Shown here one piece after another: positions 47,250 through 58,825 of a stretch of 64,000 nt of DNA (its first letter is position 1; each line of letters begins with the position of its first letter). This DNA comes from Pseudoips prasinana (lineage: Eukaryota > Arthropoda > Insecta > Lepidoptera > Nolidae): contig OX621250.1 in NCBI GenBank assembly GCA_951640165.1, positions 15,959,501 through 16,023,500 of the forward strand. Direction: 5' to 3'. The translations under genes were made by a program, and so were the position numbers. Below the pieces are notes generated by a model. It had not been told where the DNA came from. It worked only from the letters and a program-made list of their open reading frames with translations, and ran no database searches.

Positions 47250-47505
47250 ATAGAATAAAATAAAAAAGGTTTTTATTCACGTAGACTTTAAAAAAGCGCT
47301 TGTAAATAGTCAGAACATGTTTGTAGTAATATAGTTGTATACATTAGATATTATTTCTAGTAACATATATATTTAGGTCCATCTTGTATGAAAACATTTA
47401 TAAAATTTATTTTATTACAGAAATGATATTTAGCTAGCTCGTATCAAGTTATTGTCAAGAGATAATGTTTAATTATCTAGTTTAAGTCTAATATTTTACT
47501 ATGGT
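47250..47505 (+). repeat. dispersed repeat also found in the inverted duplication
   Basis: The block begins ataaaaaaggtttttattca, contains gtcagaacatgtttgtagta, and ends near tagtttaagtctaatatttt. It matches, with a few differences, the inner end of both duplication arms (53145-53282 in the same orientation, 54470-54710 inverted). It gives a third, independent copy of that repeat and shows its full length. Confidence 0.75.
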
Positions 47506-47584
47506 TTTAAACTTACTTCGTAACCCTTTCAATATTAGAGTTTAGTTTGTTTCTCGGATTGCGTACCCGGAATTTGCCAAAAAA

Positions 47585-48330
47585 TCCTATTACTAAGCAT
47601 ATGCTGTCCGCATCTCTGTCTGTGGGCTGTATCTCATAAACCGTGACAGACAGTTGTAGGTATTTTATTACAGATTGCGTATTTGCCACTATATAAAATA
47701 ACAAATAATCAAAATTAAAGAAATAAAAACCGGCCAAGTGCGAGTCGGACTCGCCCATGAAGGGTTCCGCAGCAGCAAGTATTTCAATTGATTAAATGAA
47801 AGGTAAATTGCTGTTTACGATTTATGACACATTAAAAAAAAACTACTTACTAGATTTCGTTCAAACCAATTTTCGTTGTTAGTTTACATCGTAATGTACA
47901 TCATATTTTTTTTTAGCTTTATTAATCTCTTATTTTAGAAGTTACAGGGACGGGGGAGAGGGACACTCATTTTTCCACTTTGGAAGTGACTCTCGCGCAA
48001 ACTATTCAGTTTAGAAAAAAATGATTTAAGGAACCTCAATATCATTTTTGAAGACCTATCCATAGATACCCCACATGTATGGGTACGATGAAATTTTTTT
48101 TTTGAGTTTCAGTTCTATGTATGGGGAACCTCCAAAATTATAATTATTTTTCTATTTTTGTGTAAAAATCATAATGTGGTTCACAGAATACATCTACTTA
48201 CCAAGTTTCAATAGGACAGCTCTTATAGTTTCGGAAAAAAATGGCTATGACATACGGACGGACAGACAGACAGGCATGACGAATCTATAAGGGTTCCGTT
48301 TTTTGCCATTTGGCTACGGAACCCTAAAAA
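47585..48330. repeat. common lepidopteran repeat (GGTTCCG family)
   Basis: Contains aaccggccaagtgcgagtcg then gactcgcccatgaagggttccg, and at the other end gacggacagacagacaggca, ataagggttccg and tacggaaccctaaa. A piece of the same family lies inside the 20665-21629 element (gggttccgttaccaaaaggt). No coding sequence. The class of transposon is not certain to me. Confidence 0.55.
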
Positions 48331-48950
48331 AGGGAGTTTTCATACTATTGACAGTTGTTTTTGCACATCTTAATATTGGCTGTATCTTTAGAACCGTGAT
48401 GACCGACCGGTGTCGAGGCACGATGCGTCCAACACCCAAGGCCTACCTTACGTCCAAGGCAGCAAGGACATCCCGTCTAGTATCTTACAAGTCTCGCCAA
48501 CCTGTTTGGTTCTAAAAAAGTGGGACGTCGGCACTGAAAGCGCCTAACAAATTGAGTTGTTTAGACTGCTATAAGTACAGACGCCAGTCTGTCAAATTTC
48601 TTTTGTAGATTTTCAGCTATATCATAAAAGCATAAGGTTCACTTTCAATTGGGGAAATTTGACAGATTGAGGTAGCTTGATGTGCTGGCGGCTGTACATT
48701 AACCGTCGTTATTTATGCGATCGTTCAATTAATAAAATTAAACACCAAAATCATAATAATTAATTTAATAACATTACTTAAGATAGGGATACACTTTGGA
48801 CACGAAGTTCACAACAGTTAGAATCTAGTAAGGAGGAAGTAATCTTACTACATTATATAGATATGATTTAAATTATTCTATATCGGTACCTACCACCCAC
48901 CATTTTATTAAAACAGACTGGTTAAAATCAAGAAAATATGCTTATTAACC

Positions 48951-49018
48951 AATTAAATAGAAAAAGACGCTGAAAATCCTACGTGCGTTGGATTTTCAGC
49001 GTCTTTTTCTATTTAATT
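48951..49018. repeat. perfect 29-bp hairpin
   Basis: Arms 48951-48979 and 48990-49018 (aattaaatagaaaaagacgc and its complement) pair without mismatch around a 10-base loop. Isolated, with no terminal duplication visible. Confidence 0.85.
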
Positions 49019-49381
49019 AACTTTTTTATTATTTATAACATTCATGTTGGAAATTAACAAATCATAACAATGTTCATAATGACAAACATTTTCAACTTTT
49101 TGTAAAGATAAATATCTAGTCGGTAACATCTCATAAGTAAAACATGTAGGTATTTCATTTATTAGTGTATAGGTACGTACCTATGTAATAAATAATAAAA
49201 TTAAGACTAAATTAGTACACAAAGGGTATACTTACTTAATGTAAGTTTTGAAGACGCGAAAGCATCTTTATTGCAAATCAAATTAATCTGGGTTGGATAG
49301 TAAACCTTCAGATGACTTCACAGTTAGAGAAACATTAACAACGTAGGCTACATTCTAACCTGAGTATTCTCACAGATATGA

Positions 49382-49387
49382 TTTATT
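49382..49387 (-). terminator. poly(A) signal of candidate minus-strand gene
   Basis: AATAAA on the minus strand, about 97 bases beyond the stop codon of the 68-residue frame. The spacing is normal for a short 3' UTR. Confidence 0.5.
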
Positions 49388-49483
49388 GCTATTTTTTAAT
49401 ATAACGTCAAGATCTACCAATAGATCAACATCATTTAACAGAATTACAATTAGCTATTGTCAACCTCTACTGGCTACGAAGAT

Positions 49484-49690
49484 TTAGCATCCTTGTTTCA
49501 TCATAAGATCTGCCAATTTGAAGATTCGTAGCCAACTGAATGTCTCTGGCTGTTGGGAGATGGTCGAGGTGGAAGAAGTAGTGGAATTAGATTCAGAAGT
49601 GTTCTTGTCAGGTGTGGCTGCGGAGTGCGTCGGTGACTTCTTTGGTGCCTTTTGGTTTTCAGGTGATTTGGTGATAGCTGGTGACGTCAT
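49484..49690 (-). CDS. candidate small Ser/Thr/Pro-rich protein, 68 aa
   Basis: I do not recognise a family. The frame starts with an ATG (MTSPAITKSPENQKAPKK) one base after a strong 3' splice site (ttctttgttacag on the minus strand). It continues through a Ser/Thr-rich low-complexity stretch and ends in QPETFSWLRIFKLADLMMK plus QGC. A poly(A) signal follows about 97 bases later. The short amphipathic C-terminus could be a binding helix. A possible 5' exon is at 49982-50060, inside the inverted duplication. Coding bias and splice context make it better than chance, but it may be a terminal exon of a longer gene or a noncoding transcript. Confidence 0.5.
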   Translation of the reverse strand: MTSPAITKSPENQKAPKKSPTHSAATPDKNTSESNSTTSSTSTISQQPETFSWLRIFKLADLMMKQGC

Positions 49691-49981
49691 TCTGTAACAA
49701 AGAAGTTGGTGTTCACTAACAGGCACTACAGGTAAGGTATATTACCTTTGTTAATGGTACGTTGTGGTGGGTGCGCCAGCGTGACGTCACCGCACGACAT
49801 CACTTGAAACCAATCCTTTAACATGTATGTAAAGGTATATGAGCCGAGAGCCTGTAATTGTATTTAAAACGGCACGGCTCACGTTACAGACGCCTTAAAA
49901 ACTGACTAAAAATGTATACGCTAAAATGCTAAAATTTATAAGCTAACTCTAAAATAACGTTATACAAAGCTAATGACTTAC

Positions 49982-50060
49982 CCACTGAGGTATACTTAGA
50001 CGACATCTTTATTACGTCAGCAGTAAGAGAGACTGAGAGAGATTAGGAGTGCTGTTTTAT
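49982..50060 (-). other. possible 5' exon of the candidate minus-strand gene
   Basis: On the minus strand an ATG (50006) opens MSSKYTSV and runs into a near-consensus donor, cagtgg then gtaagt (donor at 49981-49976). Joined to the acceptor at 49692, its frame stops at a TGA that overlaps the ATG of the 68-residue frame (sequence aATGAc), so it would act as a nine-codon upstream frame. The 5' limit is arbitrary. The same exon is duplicated in the other arm at about 57485-57563 (+). Confidence 0.35.
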
Positions 50061-50220
50061 GGCGTCCACTGTTGTCTACCTTTTTATGGAATGAAATTAA
50101 TCATATCCCTATAATCTATTACTATAATGGGCTATGGATAAATACGTGGATATTTTTAAATGCACATCAAAAACTTATCACCTATCAATTTGAATCGTCA
50201 ATGAAATAATTTTCATATCA

Positions 50221-50342
50221 AATATATTTTCAGTTGCGCCCGGGTTAATTTGTTGTGCATAGTATATATAATTATTAGTATTAGTATATATATTATTATT
50301 ATATGCACAACAAATTTACCCGGGTGTAACTGAAAATATATT
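50221..50342. repeat. 40-bp hairpin within the left arm
   Basis: 50221-50260 (aatatattttcagttgcgcc and onward to gttgtgcat) pairs with 50303-50342 at 37 of 40 positions around an AT-rich loop. Both stems carry CCCGGG. The same hairpin is in the right arm at about 57206-57327. It looks like a small MITE that was present before the duplication. Confidence 0.8.
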
Positions 50343-50428
50343 TTCCTACAATGTAGATTTAATTAGACTGCGACTATGGAACACGAGCTGAATTGCCAAA
50401 AACAAAATTACTTTACACAATAATCGGA

Positions 50429-50644
50429 TCAGCCAAAAGCCTTTTGCTGGGTAACGGCCTTCCGTAACGATCTCCACAATTGCCAGTCCTGCATCCAGCG
50501 GCTTCCAGCGGCCCTCACAAGATTATCTATCCATCTTGTAGAGGACTGGTCACACTTCGTCTTCTGGTTCGTGGACGCCACTAGAGAACCTTTCTGCTCC
50601 AATGGCCGTCGGTCCTGCGAGCTGTGTGCCGCACCCAGTGCCAA
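50429..50644 (-). pseudogene. LINE endonuclease-RT C-terminal relic (left arm)
   Basis: The minus-strand frame includes ALGAAHSSQDRRPLEQKGSL, then STRWIDNLVRAAGSRWMQDW and QLWRSLRKAVTQQ. It resembles the C-terminal TRW-DD---AG--WM--AQDR--W--L-EAYVQQW tail of lepidopteran non-LTR retrotransposons. The upstream reverse transcriptase is absent. An identical relic is at 56901-57116 (+). Confidence 0.65.
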
Positions 50645-50861
50645 TTCAGCCAGGCAATTTTTCGGGCTATGTCGATTACTTATCTTTGCCTATGAATTTC
50701 GACATTTCTGATTCCATCTGGCAGGGAAACTCCAAGCATAGCCTTCTTTACTTTGACATACCTATGAAATGCGTCATGAACTTCAATTCCTGTTTAGTTT
50801 ATAATATATTTTTTTTTGGGTCCATATTGGCTCACATAAAATTTAAAATCATATTTTTTTT

Positions 50862-51465
50862 TCAGTATTTTTGCGTAGGATACGGAATTTTTGTAAAACC
50901 GAAATCAAACATCGAAGAGGTTCAATATATTAATAAAATAAAATAAAAGAATGTCATAACTCCATGTTAATAATCTATTGCACAGATTGCTAAGGAATTT
51001 TAATACCGATTTCGAATTAAATCTAATGAAACATATTCCATAACCTAACAGTTGCGACTCCCATTTATCATTTTAGGGCATGAATATAAAAAAGATAAAC
51101 ACGGATTTAACTAAATATTTTGGTGTTATAGTTGAGGCAACCACGTTGTTCCATACAAACTTTTCAGTATTTTTGCGTAGGATACGGAATTTTTGTAAAA
51201 CCGAAATCAAACATCGAAGAGGTTCAATATATTAATAAAATAAAATAAAAGAATGTCATAACTCCATGTTAATAATCTATTGCACAGATTGCTAAGGAAT
51301 TTTAATACCGATTTCGAATTAAATCTAATGAAACATATTCCATAACCTAACAGTTGCGACTCCCATTTATCATTTTAGGGCATGAATATAAAAAAGATAA
51401 ACACGGATTTAACTAAATATTTTGGTGTTATAGTTGAGGCAACCACGTTGTTCCATACAAACTTT
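50862..51465. repeat. 302-bp tandem duplication, left arm only
   Basis: The segment from tcagtatttttgcgtaggat to caaactt occurs twice in a row with a period of exactly 302 bases and no difference seen by eye. The right arm has one copy (about 56345-56690), so this duplication arose after, or was lost since, the inverted duplication. Confidence 0.92.
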
Positions 51466-52239
51466 GAAAAAATAAGACCGAAGGAGACGTTCTTATTTCT
51501 TCCACGTATTGGTATTATATGTTGAGAATTATAGCGTTCTATTCAATTCTATTACGCAACACAAAAAGGTTTTATCTGCGCGCGATACCGTATCGTAAGC
51601 ATTGCACCATAGCAAATGTGACACAGATTAGGTGAATTTAGGTGAATTCAGCGGTTTGTACTCATTCATTTACAGCCGTAGAACAGATCGAAATATCACT
51701 CGACCTCTTCGCTATTACTAATTCTATTAATATGATGTTGGTTAGGCCATGATTGCCGCACAGTGAGATAAATTATTTTAATCATAATTGATAATCTTTC
51801 TAGATACAGGAGTTTAAAAGTTCTTGGCGGGAATAAATAAGAATTCTCTGTCCCGGTCGCGCAATACGACTGTTGGCATAGAGATTCGTTGTCTGCACTA
51901 CGAGTGAAGTCAAATGTTAGTATAGCGCGTTCTTTTCTTACATGGTCTTCAAATACTACTTCGCTAGTTTTATTTTAAGGCAACTTAGGTTTTACTGTTA
52001 GGCTCTATTGATTACAGTTTTAATTAATGTTGCCGATTTTGGTATAGGTAACTAGTAACTTTAGAAAAAAAATATTTTAACCTATCCACAACATTTAAAT
52101 GTAGGTGGATTATAATTGTTGTGTAGAGTATATCATTTTAATGAATAGGTACTTTAAAAGTCATCGAAGGTTAAAGGAAATGAAAACATAAGTAATAATA
52201 ATAAATAAACTAATCAAAATTACCTCTCAGTTTAGTGAA

Positions 52240-53110
52240 GATATTAATATGACCTTTGGTTTAAATCTTTACAATACAACCCGAGAATTAGCTAGGAAAA
52301 AAGATCTTGAAACAATTAAGTTAACAAAATGGCGCAGTAAAGAACTACATGGTAGACATTTACGTGATTTTGAAAAGGATTACGTAGATTTACATTCATG
52401 CTTCCAATCGTTGGTTGAAATTTGGATCCCTATTTCCTGAAACAGAAGGCTTTATGATTTCCATTCAAGATCAGGTAATCAATACAAGAATTTATAAAAT
52501 TTCATTCTTAAGGATCCTAATATACAAAGCGATATGTGTCGAAAATGCCATCTTTTATCCGAAACCATCCAACATATCACCAGTGCCTGCCCTAGTCTTA
52601 CTCAAACTGATTACACTCATCGACATGATCAGGTTGTACACATAATACATCAAAAACTTGCCAGTAAATTTAAATTAATTCAAAAAAACTTCATCCCGTA
52701 CTATCAATACAGCCCAAAACTAGTCTTGGAAAGTAGCAGTCACAAGCTATACTTTGATTGACAAAATTTTAACTGACAAAACAAAACATAACAATAGACC
52801 GGACATTACTCTAATTGATAAAGTTAATCTAGTTACATATCTAATTGATATTGGTTATACCTAATACACATAATATACGGAACGATCACAGAAAAATATC
52901 AAAAATATACAGAATTAAAAGATAAGAGGTAGAATATGGAAAATGGAAAAAGTATATATTGTACCACTTGTGCTCTCCACTACTGGTATTATTCCGAAGT
53001 ATTTACACCACTCCCTACGTATTTTAGACTAACCGCCAACCACCTACGTAAACATGCAGAAAGCTGTGATTTTGAATATTTGTAGAATCGTTAAAAAAAT
53101 TGCAGGACGA
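52240..53110 (+). pseudogene. non-LTR retrotransposon pol relic (left arm)
   Basis: Translated in changing frames it gives the C-terminal part of a LINE reverse-transcriptase protein in order: KLTKWRSKELHGRHLRDFEK, IQDQVINTR, a Cys-His knuckle (CRKCHLLSETIQHITSACPS), YTHRHDQV-HIIHQKLA, NNRPDITLID, MEKVYIVPLVLSTTGIIPK and ILNICRIVKKIAG. Several frameshifts and stops make it dead. The clade is uncertain. The A-rich tail (taaataaataataaataaaa) leads into the repeat of 47250-47505. Confidence 0.75.
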
Positions 53111-53282
53111 CTCACCGTATTATGACTAAATAAATAAATAATAAATAAAAAAGGTTTTTATTCACGTAGACTTTAAAAAAGCGCTTGTAAATAGTCAGAA
53201 CATGTTTGTAGTAATATATTTGTATACATTAGATATTATTTCTAGTAACATAGATATTTAGGTACATCTTGTATGAAAACAT

Positions 53283-54562
53283 AGTTTACTGACTAAAATA
53301 ACTATATAGTTGCTAAGTAAGCAACTATATTTAAATTTAAACCCGGCCATATAAAACGGGATGCAATAAGTCTCTGTATACAATGTCATACAGCTGCCGC
53401 TGCCGGTGACACTGTAGCTTCCAAACGGAAAGGTTGATTATTACACAGTTTTTGTTGAAAATCTAGGCTAGTTTAGTCGTTAGAGTTTATGTTTCATTAA
53501 AATTAGTTTAGATATTCTCCAGTTGCCGCTCTCCTTGGGGCGGGGGGTTTTGACTGTTACTGTACTGATTTATTCGTCGACCTATGTATGTCTATATCGG
53601 TGACCTGAATTAGTTAACGGGGTCAAATGCACTCGTTTCTCGCGATAAATTACGTGACGATCCAACAATGAAGTTATTTCTAGCTAATAAGAATAATTTA
53701 AGTAGCCATTTAGTTTTACAATAAACTAGTGAAAATGTAGAAATGAAAGCAAGGTGAAAATGTTGAGTTTACAGCCTTTGATTCTTTATTTACATGTTTT
53801 TAACTGAAACGCATACAAGCAAGGGCTATGTGTAGCTGTATCGGGAGCGTGGTGGAAAAAGGTAGTGCGTGGCGACCGAAAGACGGAGATCCAGGCCTAG
53901 TGATCTGTAACACAGGTCTTACCTACTATAGACGCCAGTCTCTCACATAGGTATGATAGTATATTCTCTGCATTTCTTTACATAATACTCGTATGTACAC
54001 CAAACCTTTGTGAAAAAGATAAATAAATACATTATTATATTAATATTTATTATATGTTTATTTAGATTTTTTTCTCGAAATTATTTTTCGGTAATTAATG
54101 ATAACTTTATTATTTATATAATTTACATTCAATTTAATTTAATTATTCTGACATTATTCATCATTGCCGCAAAATGTTTTTTTAATTATGTTTTCTTAAT
54201 TTATTTTAGATTGTTATTTAGTATAATTATTTTAGTTTAATTAAGAATTGTACCCCACATTATTTATATTGAGCTTGTGGTGCTTGCCTATAAGAGGTAA
54301 CTATACACGAATTTGTTCTGTGTACCGATTCTGCCTTATGTTTTAGTATAAGTTACTGTTGGGAAGCCAAAATAAATACATAAAATAAAATAAATAAATA
54401 CTCACGGGCTTACGCCAAGCCAGTATCAAGTTCCATTTGGGAGTGTATTGATAATATGTAGTAAAAATATTAGACTTAAACTAGATAATTAAACATAATC
54501 TCTTGACAATAACTTGATACGAGCTAGCTAAATATCATTTCTGTAATAAAATAAATTTTATA
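53283..54562. other. unique spacer between the duplication arms
   Basis: 1.28 kb. The left edge has a 15-base hairpin (actatatagttgc/gcaactatatt, about 53301-53327). A 76-codon AT-driven frame at 54010-54240 is not believable. The right part (54250-54410) resembles a retroposon 3' end with an AATA-rich tail. Positions 54470-54562 are the continuation of the repeat seen at 47250-47505, inverted, so the right arm keeps more of that repeat than the left. Confidence 0.6.
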
Positions 54563-54729
54563 AATGTTTTCATACAAGATGTACCTAAATATCTATGTTA
54601 CTAGAAATAATATCTAATGTATACAAATATATTACTACAAACATGTTCTGACTATTTACAAGCGCTTTTTTAAAGTCTACGTGAATAAAAACCTTTTTTA
54701 TTTATTATTTATTTATTTAGTCATAATAC

Positions 54730-55610
54730 GGTGAGTCGTCCTGCAATTTTTTTTAACGATTCTACAAATATTCAAAATCACAGCTTTCTGCATGTTTACG
54801 TAGGTGGTTGGCGGTTAATCTAAAATACGTAGGGAGTGGTGTAAATACTTCGGAATAATACCAGTAGTGGAGAGCACAAGTGGTACAATATATACTTTTT
54901 CCATTTTCCATATTCTACCTCTTATCTTTTAATTCTGTATATTTTTGATATTTTTCTGTGATCGTTCTGTATATTATGTGTATTAGGTATAACCAATATC
55001 AATTAGATATGTAACTAGATTAACTTTATCAATTAGAGTAATGTCCGGTCTATTGTTATGTTTTGTTTTGTCAGTTAAAATTTTGTCAATCAAAGTATAG
55101 CTTGTGACTGCTACTTTCCAAGACTAGTTTTGGGCTGTATTGATAGTACGGGATGAAGTTTTTTTGAATTAATTTAAATTTACTGGCAAGTTTTTGATGT
55201 ATTATGTGTACAACCTGATCATGTCGATGAGTGTAATCAGTTTGAGTAAGACTAGGGCAGGCACTGGTGATATGTTGGATGGTTTCGGATAAAAGATGGC
55301 ATTTTCGACACATATCGCTTTGTATATTAGGATCCTTAAGAATGAAATTTTATAAATTCTTGTATTGATTACCTGATCTTGAATGGAAATCATAAAGCCT
55401 TCTGTTTCAGGAAATAGGGATCCAAATTTCAACCAACGATTGGAAGCATGAATGTAAATCTACGTAATCCTTTTCAAAATCACGTAAATGTCTACCATGT
55501 AGTTCTTTACTGCGCCATTTTGTTAACTTAATTGTTTCAAGATCTTTTTTCCTGGCTAATTCTCGGGTTGTATTGTAAAGATTTAAACAAAAGGTCATAT
55601 TAATATCTTC
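54730..55610 (-). pseudogene. non-LTR retrotransposon pol relic (right arm)
   Basis: Inverted copy of the relic at 52240-53110 with the same frameshifts. One visible substitution changes MTFGLN to MTFCLN. It arose by duplication of dead sequence, not by a second retrotransposition, because flanking DNA is shared as well. Confidence 0.75.
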
Positions 55611-56900
55611 ACTAAACTGAGAGGTAATTTTGATTAGTTTATTTATTATTATTACTTATGTTTTCATTTCCTTTAACCTTCGATGACTTTTAAAGTACCT
55701 ATTCATTAAAATGATATACTTTACACAACAATTATAATCCACCTACATTTAAATGTTGTGGATAGGTTAAAATATTTTTTTTCTAAAGTTTTTAGTTACC
55801 TATACCAAAATCGGCAACATTAATTAAAACTGTAATCAATAGAGCCTAACAGTAAAACCTAAGTTGCCTTAAAATAAAACTAGCGAAGTAGTATTTGAAG
55901 ACCATGTAAGAAAAGAACGCGCTATACTAACATTTGACTTCACTCGTAGTGCAGACAACGAATCTCTATGCCAACAGTCGTATTGCGCGACCGGGACAGA
56001 GAATTCTTATTTATTCCCGCCAAGAACTTTTAAACTCCTGTATCTAGAAAGATTATCAATTATGATTAAAATAATTTATCTCACTGTGCGGCAATCATGG
56101 CCTAACCAACATCATATTAATAGAATTAGTAATAGCGAAGAGGTCGAGTGATATTTCGATCTGTTCTACGGCTGTAAATGAATGAGTACAAACCGCTGAA
56201 TTCACCTAAATTCACCTAATCTGTGTCACATTTGCTATGGTGCAATGCTTACGATACGGTATCGCGCGCAGATAAAACCTTTTTGTGTTGCGTAATAGAA
56301 TTGAATAGAACGCTATAATTCTCAACATATAATACCATTACGTGGAAGAAATAAGAACGTCTCCTTCGGTCTTATTTTTTCAAAGTTTGTATGGAACAAC
56401 GTGGTTGCCTCAACTATAACACCAAAATATTTAGTTAAATCCGTGTTTATCTTTTTTATATTCATGCCCTAAAATGATAAATGGGAGTCGCAACTGTTAG
56501 GTTATGGAATATGTTTCATTAGATTTAATTCGAAATCGGTATTAAAATTCCTTAGCAATCTGTGCAATAGATTATTAACATGGAGTTATGACATTCTTTT
56601 ATTTTATTTTATTAATATATTGAACCTCTTCGATGTTTGATTTCGGTTTTACAAAAATTCCGTATCCTACGCAAAAATACTGAAAAAAAAATATGATTTA
56701 AAATTTTATGTGAGCCAATATGGACCCAAAAAAAAATATATTATAAACTAAACAGGAATTGAAGTTCATGACGCATTTCATAGGTATGTCAAAGTAAAGA
56801 AGGCTATGCTTGGAGTTTCCCTGCCAGATGGAATCAGAAATGTCGAAATTCATAGGCAAAGATAAGTAATCGACATAGCCCGAAAAATTGCCTGGCTGAA

Positions 56901-57116
56901 TTGGCACTGGGTGCGGCACACAGCTCGCAGGACCGACGGCCATTGGAGCAGAAAGGTTCTCTAGTGGCGTCCACGAACCAGAAGACGAAGTGTGACCAGT
57001 CCTCTACAAGATGGATAGATAATCTTGTGAGGGCCGCTGGAAGCCGCTGGATGCAGGACTGGCAATTGTGGAGATCGTTACGGAAGGCCGTTACCCAGCA
57101 AAAGGCTTTTGGCTGA
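56901..57116 (+). pseudogene. LINE endonuclease-RT C-terminal relic (right arm)
   Basis: Identical in translation to the relic at 50429-50644 on the other strand. See that entry for its motifs; dead fragment. Confidence 0.65.
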
Positions 57117-57606
57117 TCCGATTATTGTGTAAAGTAATTTTGTTTTTGGCAATTCAGCTCGTGTTCCATAGTCGCAGTCTAATTAAATCTACATTGTAGG
57201 AAAATATATTTTCAGTTACACCCGGGTAAATTTGTTGTGCATATAATAATAATATATATACTAATACTAATAATTATATATACTATGCACAACAAATTAA
57301 CCCGGGCGCAACTGAAAATATATTTGATATGAAAATTATTTCATTGACGATTCAAATTGATAGGTGATAAGTTTTTGATGTGCATTTAAAAATATCCACG
57401 TATTTATCCATAGCCCATTATAGTAATAGATTATAGGGATATGATTAATTTCATTCCATAAAAAGGTAGACAACAGTGGACGCCATAAAACAGCACTCCT
57501 AATCTCTCTCAGTCTCTCTTACTGCTGACGTAATAAAGATGTCGTCTAAGTATACCTCAGTGGGTAAGTCATTAGCTTTGTATAACGTTATTTTAGAGTT
57601 AGCTTA

Positions 57607-58825
57607 GTATAAGGTTCGATGGGATTGGCATCGTCATTTCATGTACGAAAATCCTGTAAAATATATAAAGATTAAAAAAAAAAGAAATGTATACCTATAC
57701 CCATCGACATGAGTTCGACTGTACATTTACTGAGGGTTACGTAATAAACTTTGGCAAATTGTGGTTTTGCATGAATCATGTTTTGTGATATTCCCCTACT
57801 CTAATCTCGAACTGAATCTGAACAGTCACGGATGGCCAAGAACCTTGAAGTTTTGTTGGAGCATTGAGTATGGGAACGTCACAGGGGGACACCCTAGTTT
57901 TTGATGATCAGCTTCTTTGAATCCAATGCTTTTATTGCCATTTCTAAAGGTTCAGTTTAGGTATAGGTATTGAATATCAAGTTTAAGTCACATAAGGGAA
58001 CCTATTGTTTGGACGTTCATTAAAATATGGAACACAATGGACAAAAGGATAAATGGAGATCGTCATAATACAAGGTATCTCAAAGGAAAGTTATTATTTA
58101 GTGGATCAATTAAGAACAAGTTATTCATTTCTTGAAAAATTATTATAAAGTACCTACATAATTTGGGAATTTGCGTCTTGAAAATAATATTGTCGAATTG
58201 TAAGCCTACATGTTTGCATTTATATACTTGAACAATTGAAAATCTATTGACGGCTCAGCAGGATGTATCTGTGATAATAGCAGATATTTTGTTGTAGATC
58301 AGCGAAGTCGCTTTACTGGCGATTATATCCTCATCTAAAGAAGACTCCATAAAAAAATCTATAAGAAAAATAAAATTAGTTATTAAACCCGTCGGAGACT
58401 AATTTACGTCATGTCTCCTGAGATCAATTTAGCCCAATGTAGCCGAGCTACAGATTGACCAATTTCACGGGCCTCACAGATTTGTTGCGTTCACGCCTAA
58501 GCTACAGGAATATAAACTTTCTTTAAGGCACCCTGTATAACCTGCGGTTATAACGAGGTTAATAAATATGAACAAAAATACTATATTGTACTCGCATCTT
58601 GCACAGCATCCTTGACCGAATAGACCTTCCTTCCTGTTTAGAATAGAGGCCAGCGCGTTTAGATAATGATAGAGTTTATCGAGTACCTACGCATATTATA
58701 GCCATTTTATCAGGTTTGTTGAGGACACGAGTTTGTTGCTCTACGGTGATACAAATTTGTAATTATTCTGGAAGTCTCGTGCCTCACCAGTCACCAATAA
58801 AATTAAAAATATAGTTTATTTGAAA
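57607..58825. other. gene-free DNA
   Basis: Sequence just outside the right arm. No gene, splice-framed exon or transposon end is recognised. If the duplicated 5' exon ending near 57564 is transcribed, this is where a rightward transcript would continue. Confidence 0.45.

Larger units (their letters stand above)
49939..53282 (+). repeat. left arm of a large inverted duplication (3.34 kb)
   Basis: The sequence from taagctaactctaaaataac to cttgtatgaaaacat is the reverse complement of 54563-57606. By eye only about one difference per few hundred bases is found (for example near 51510, 52055, 52126, 52258 and 52292). The arm is 300 bases longer than its partner because of an internal 302-bp tandem duplication. 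Its contents are a possible gene 5' exon, a hairpin, a LINE tail relic, and a second LINE relic with its repeat tail. Confidence 0.95.
54563..57606 (-). repeat. right arm of the large inverted duplication (3.04 kb)
   Basis: Reverse complement of 49939-53282 without the extra 302-bp unit. It ends outward at attttagagttagctta, after which the flanks differ completely. It carries the same relics: LINE pol (54730-55610, minus), the LINE tail (56901-57116, plus), the hairpin, and a duplicate of the possible gene 5' exon ending with the same gtaagt donor near 57565. Confidence 0.95.

Noticed and set aside
54010..54240. 76-residue hydrophobic protein in the spacer of the inverted duplication
   Set aside because: The sequence is about 85% A+T, and such frames encode Ile/Phe/Asn-rich products by chance. 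It is absent from any conserved context.
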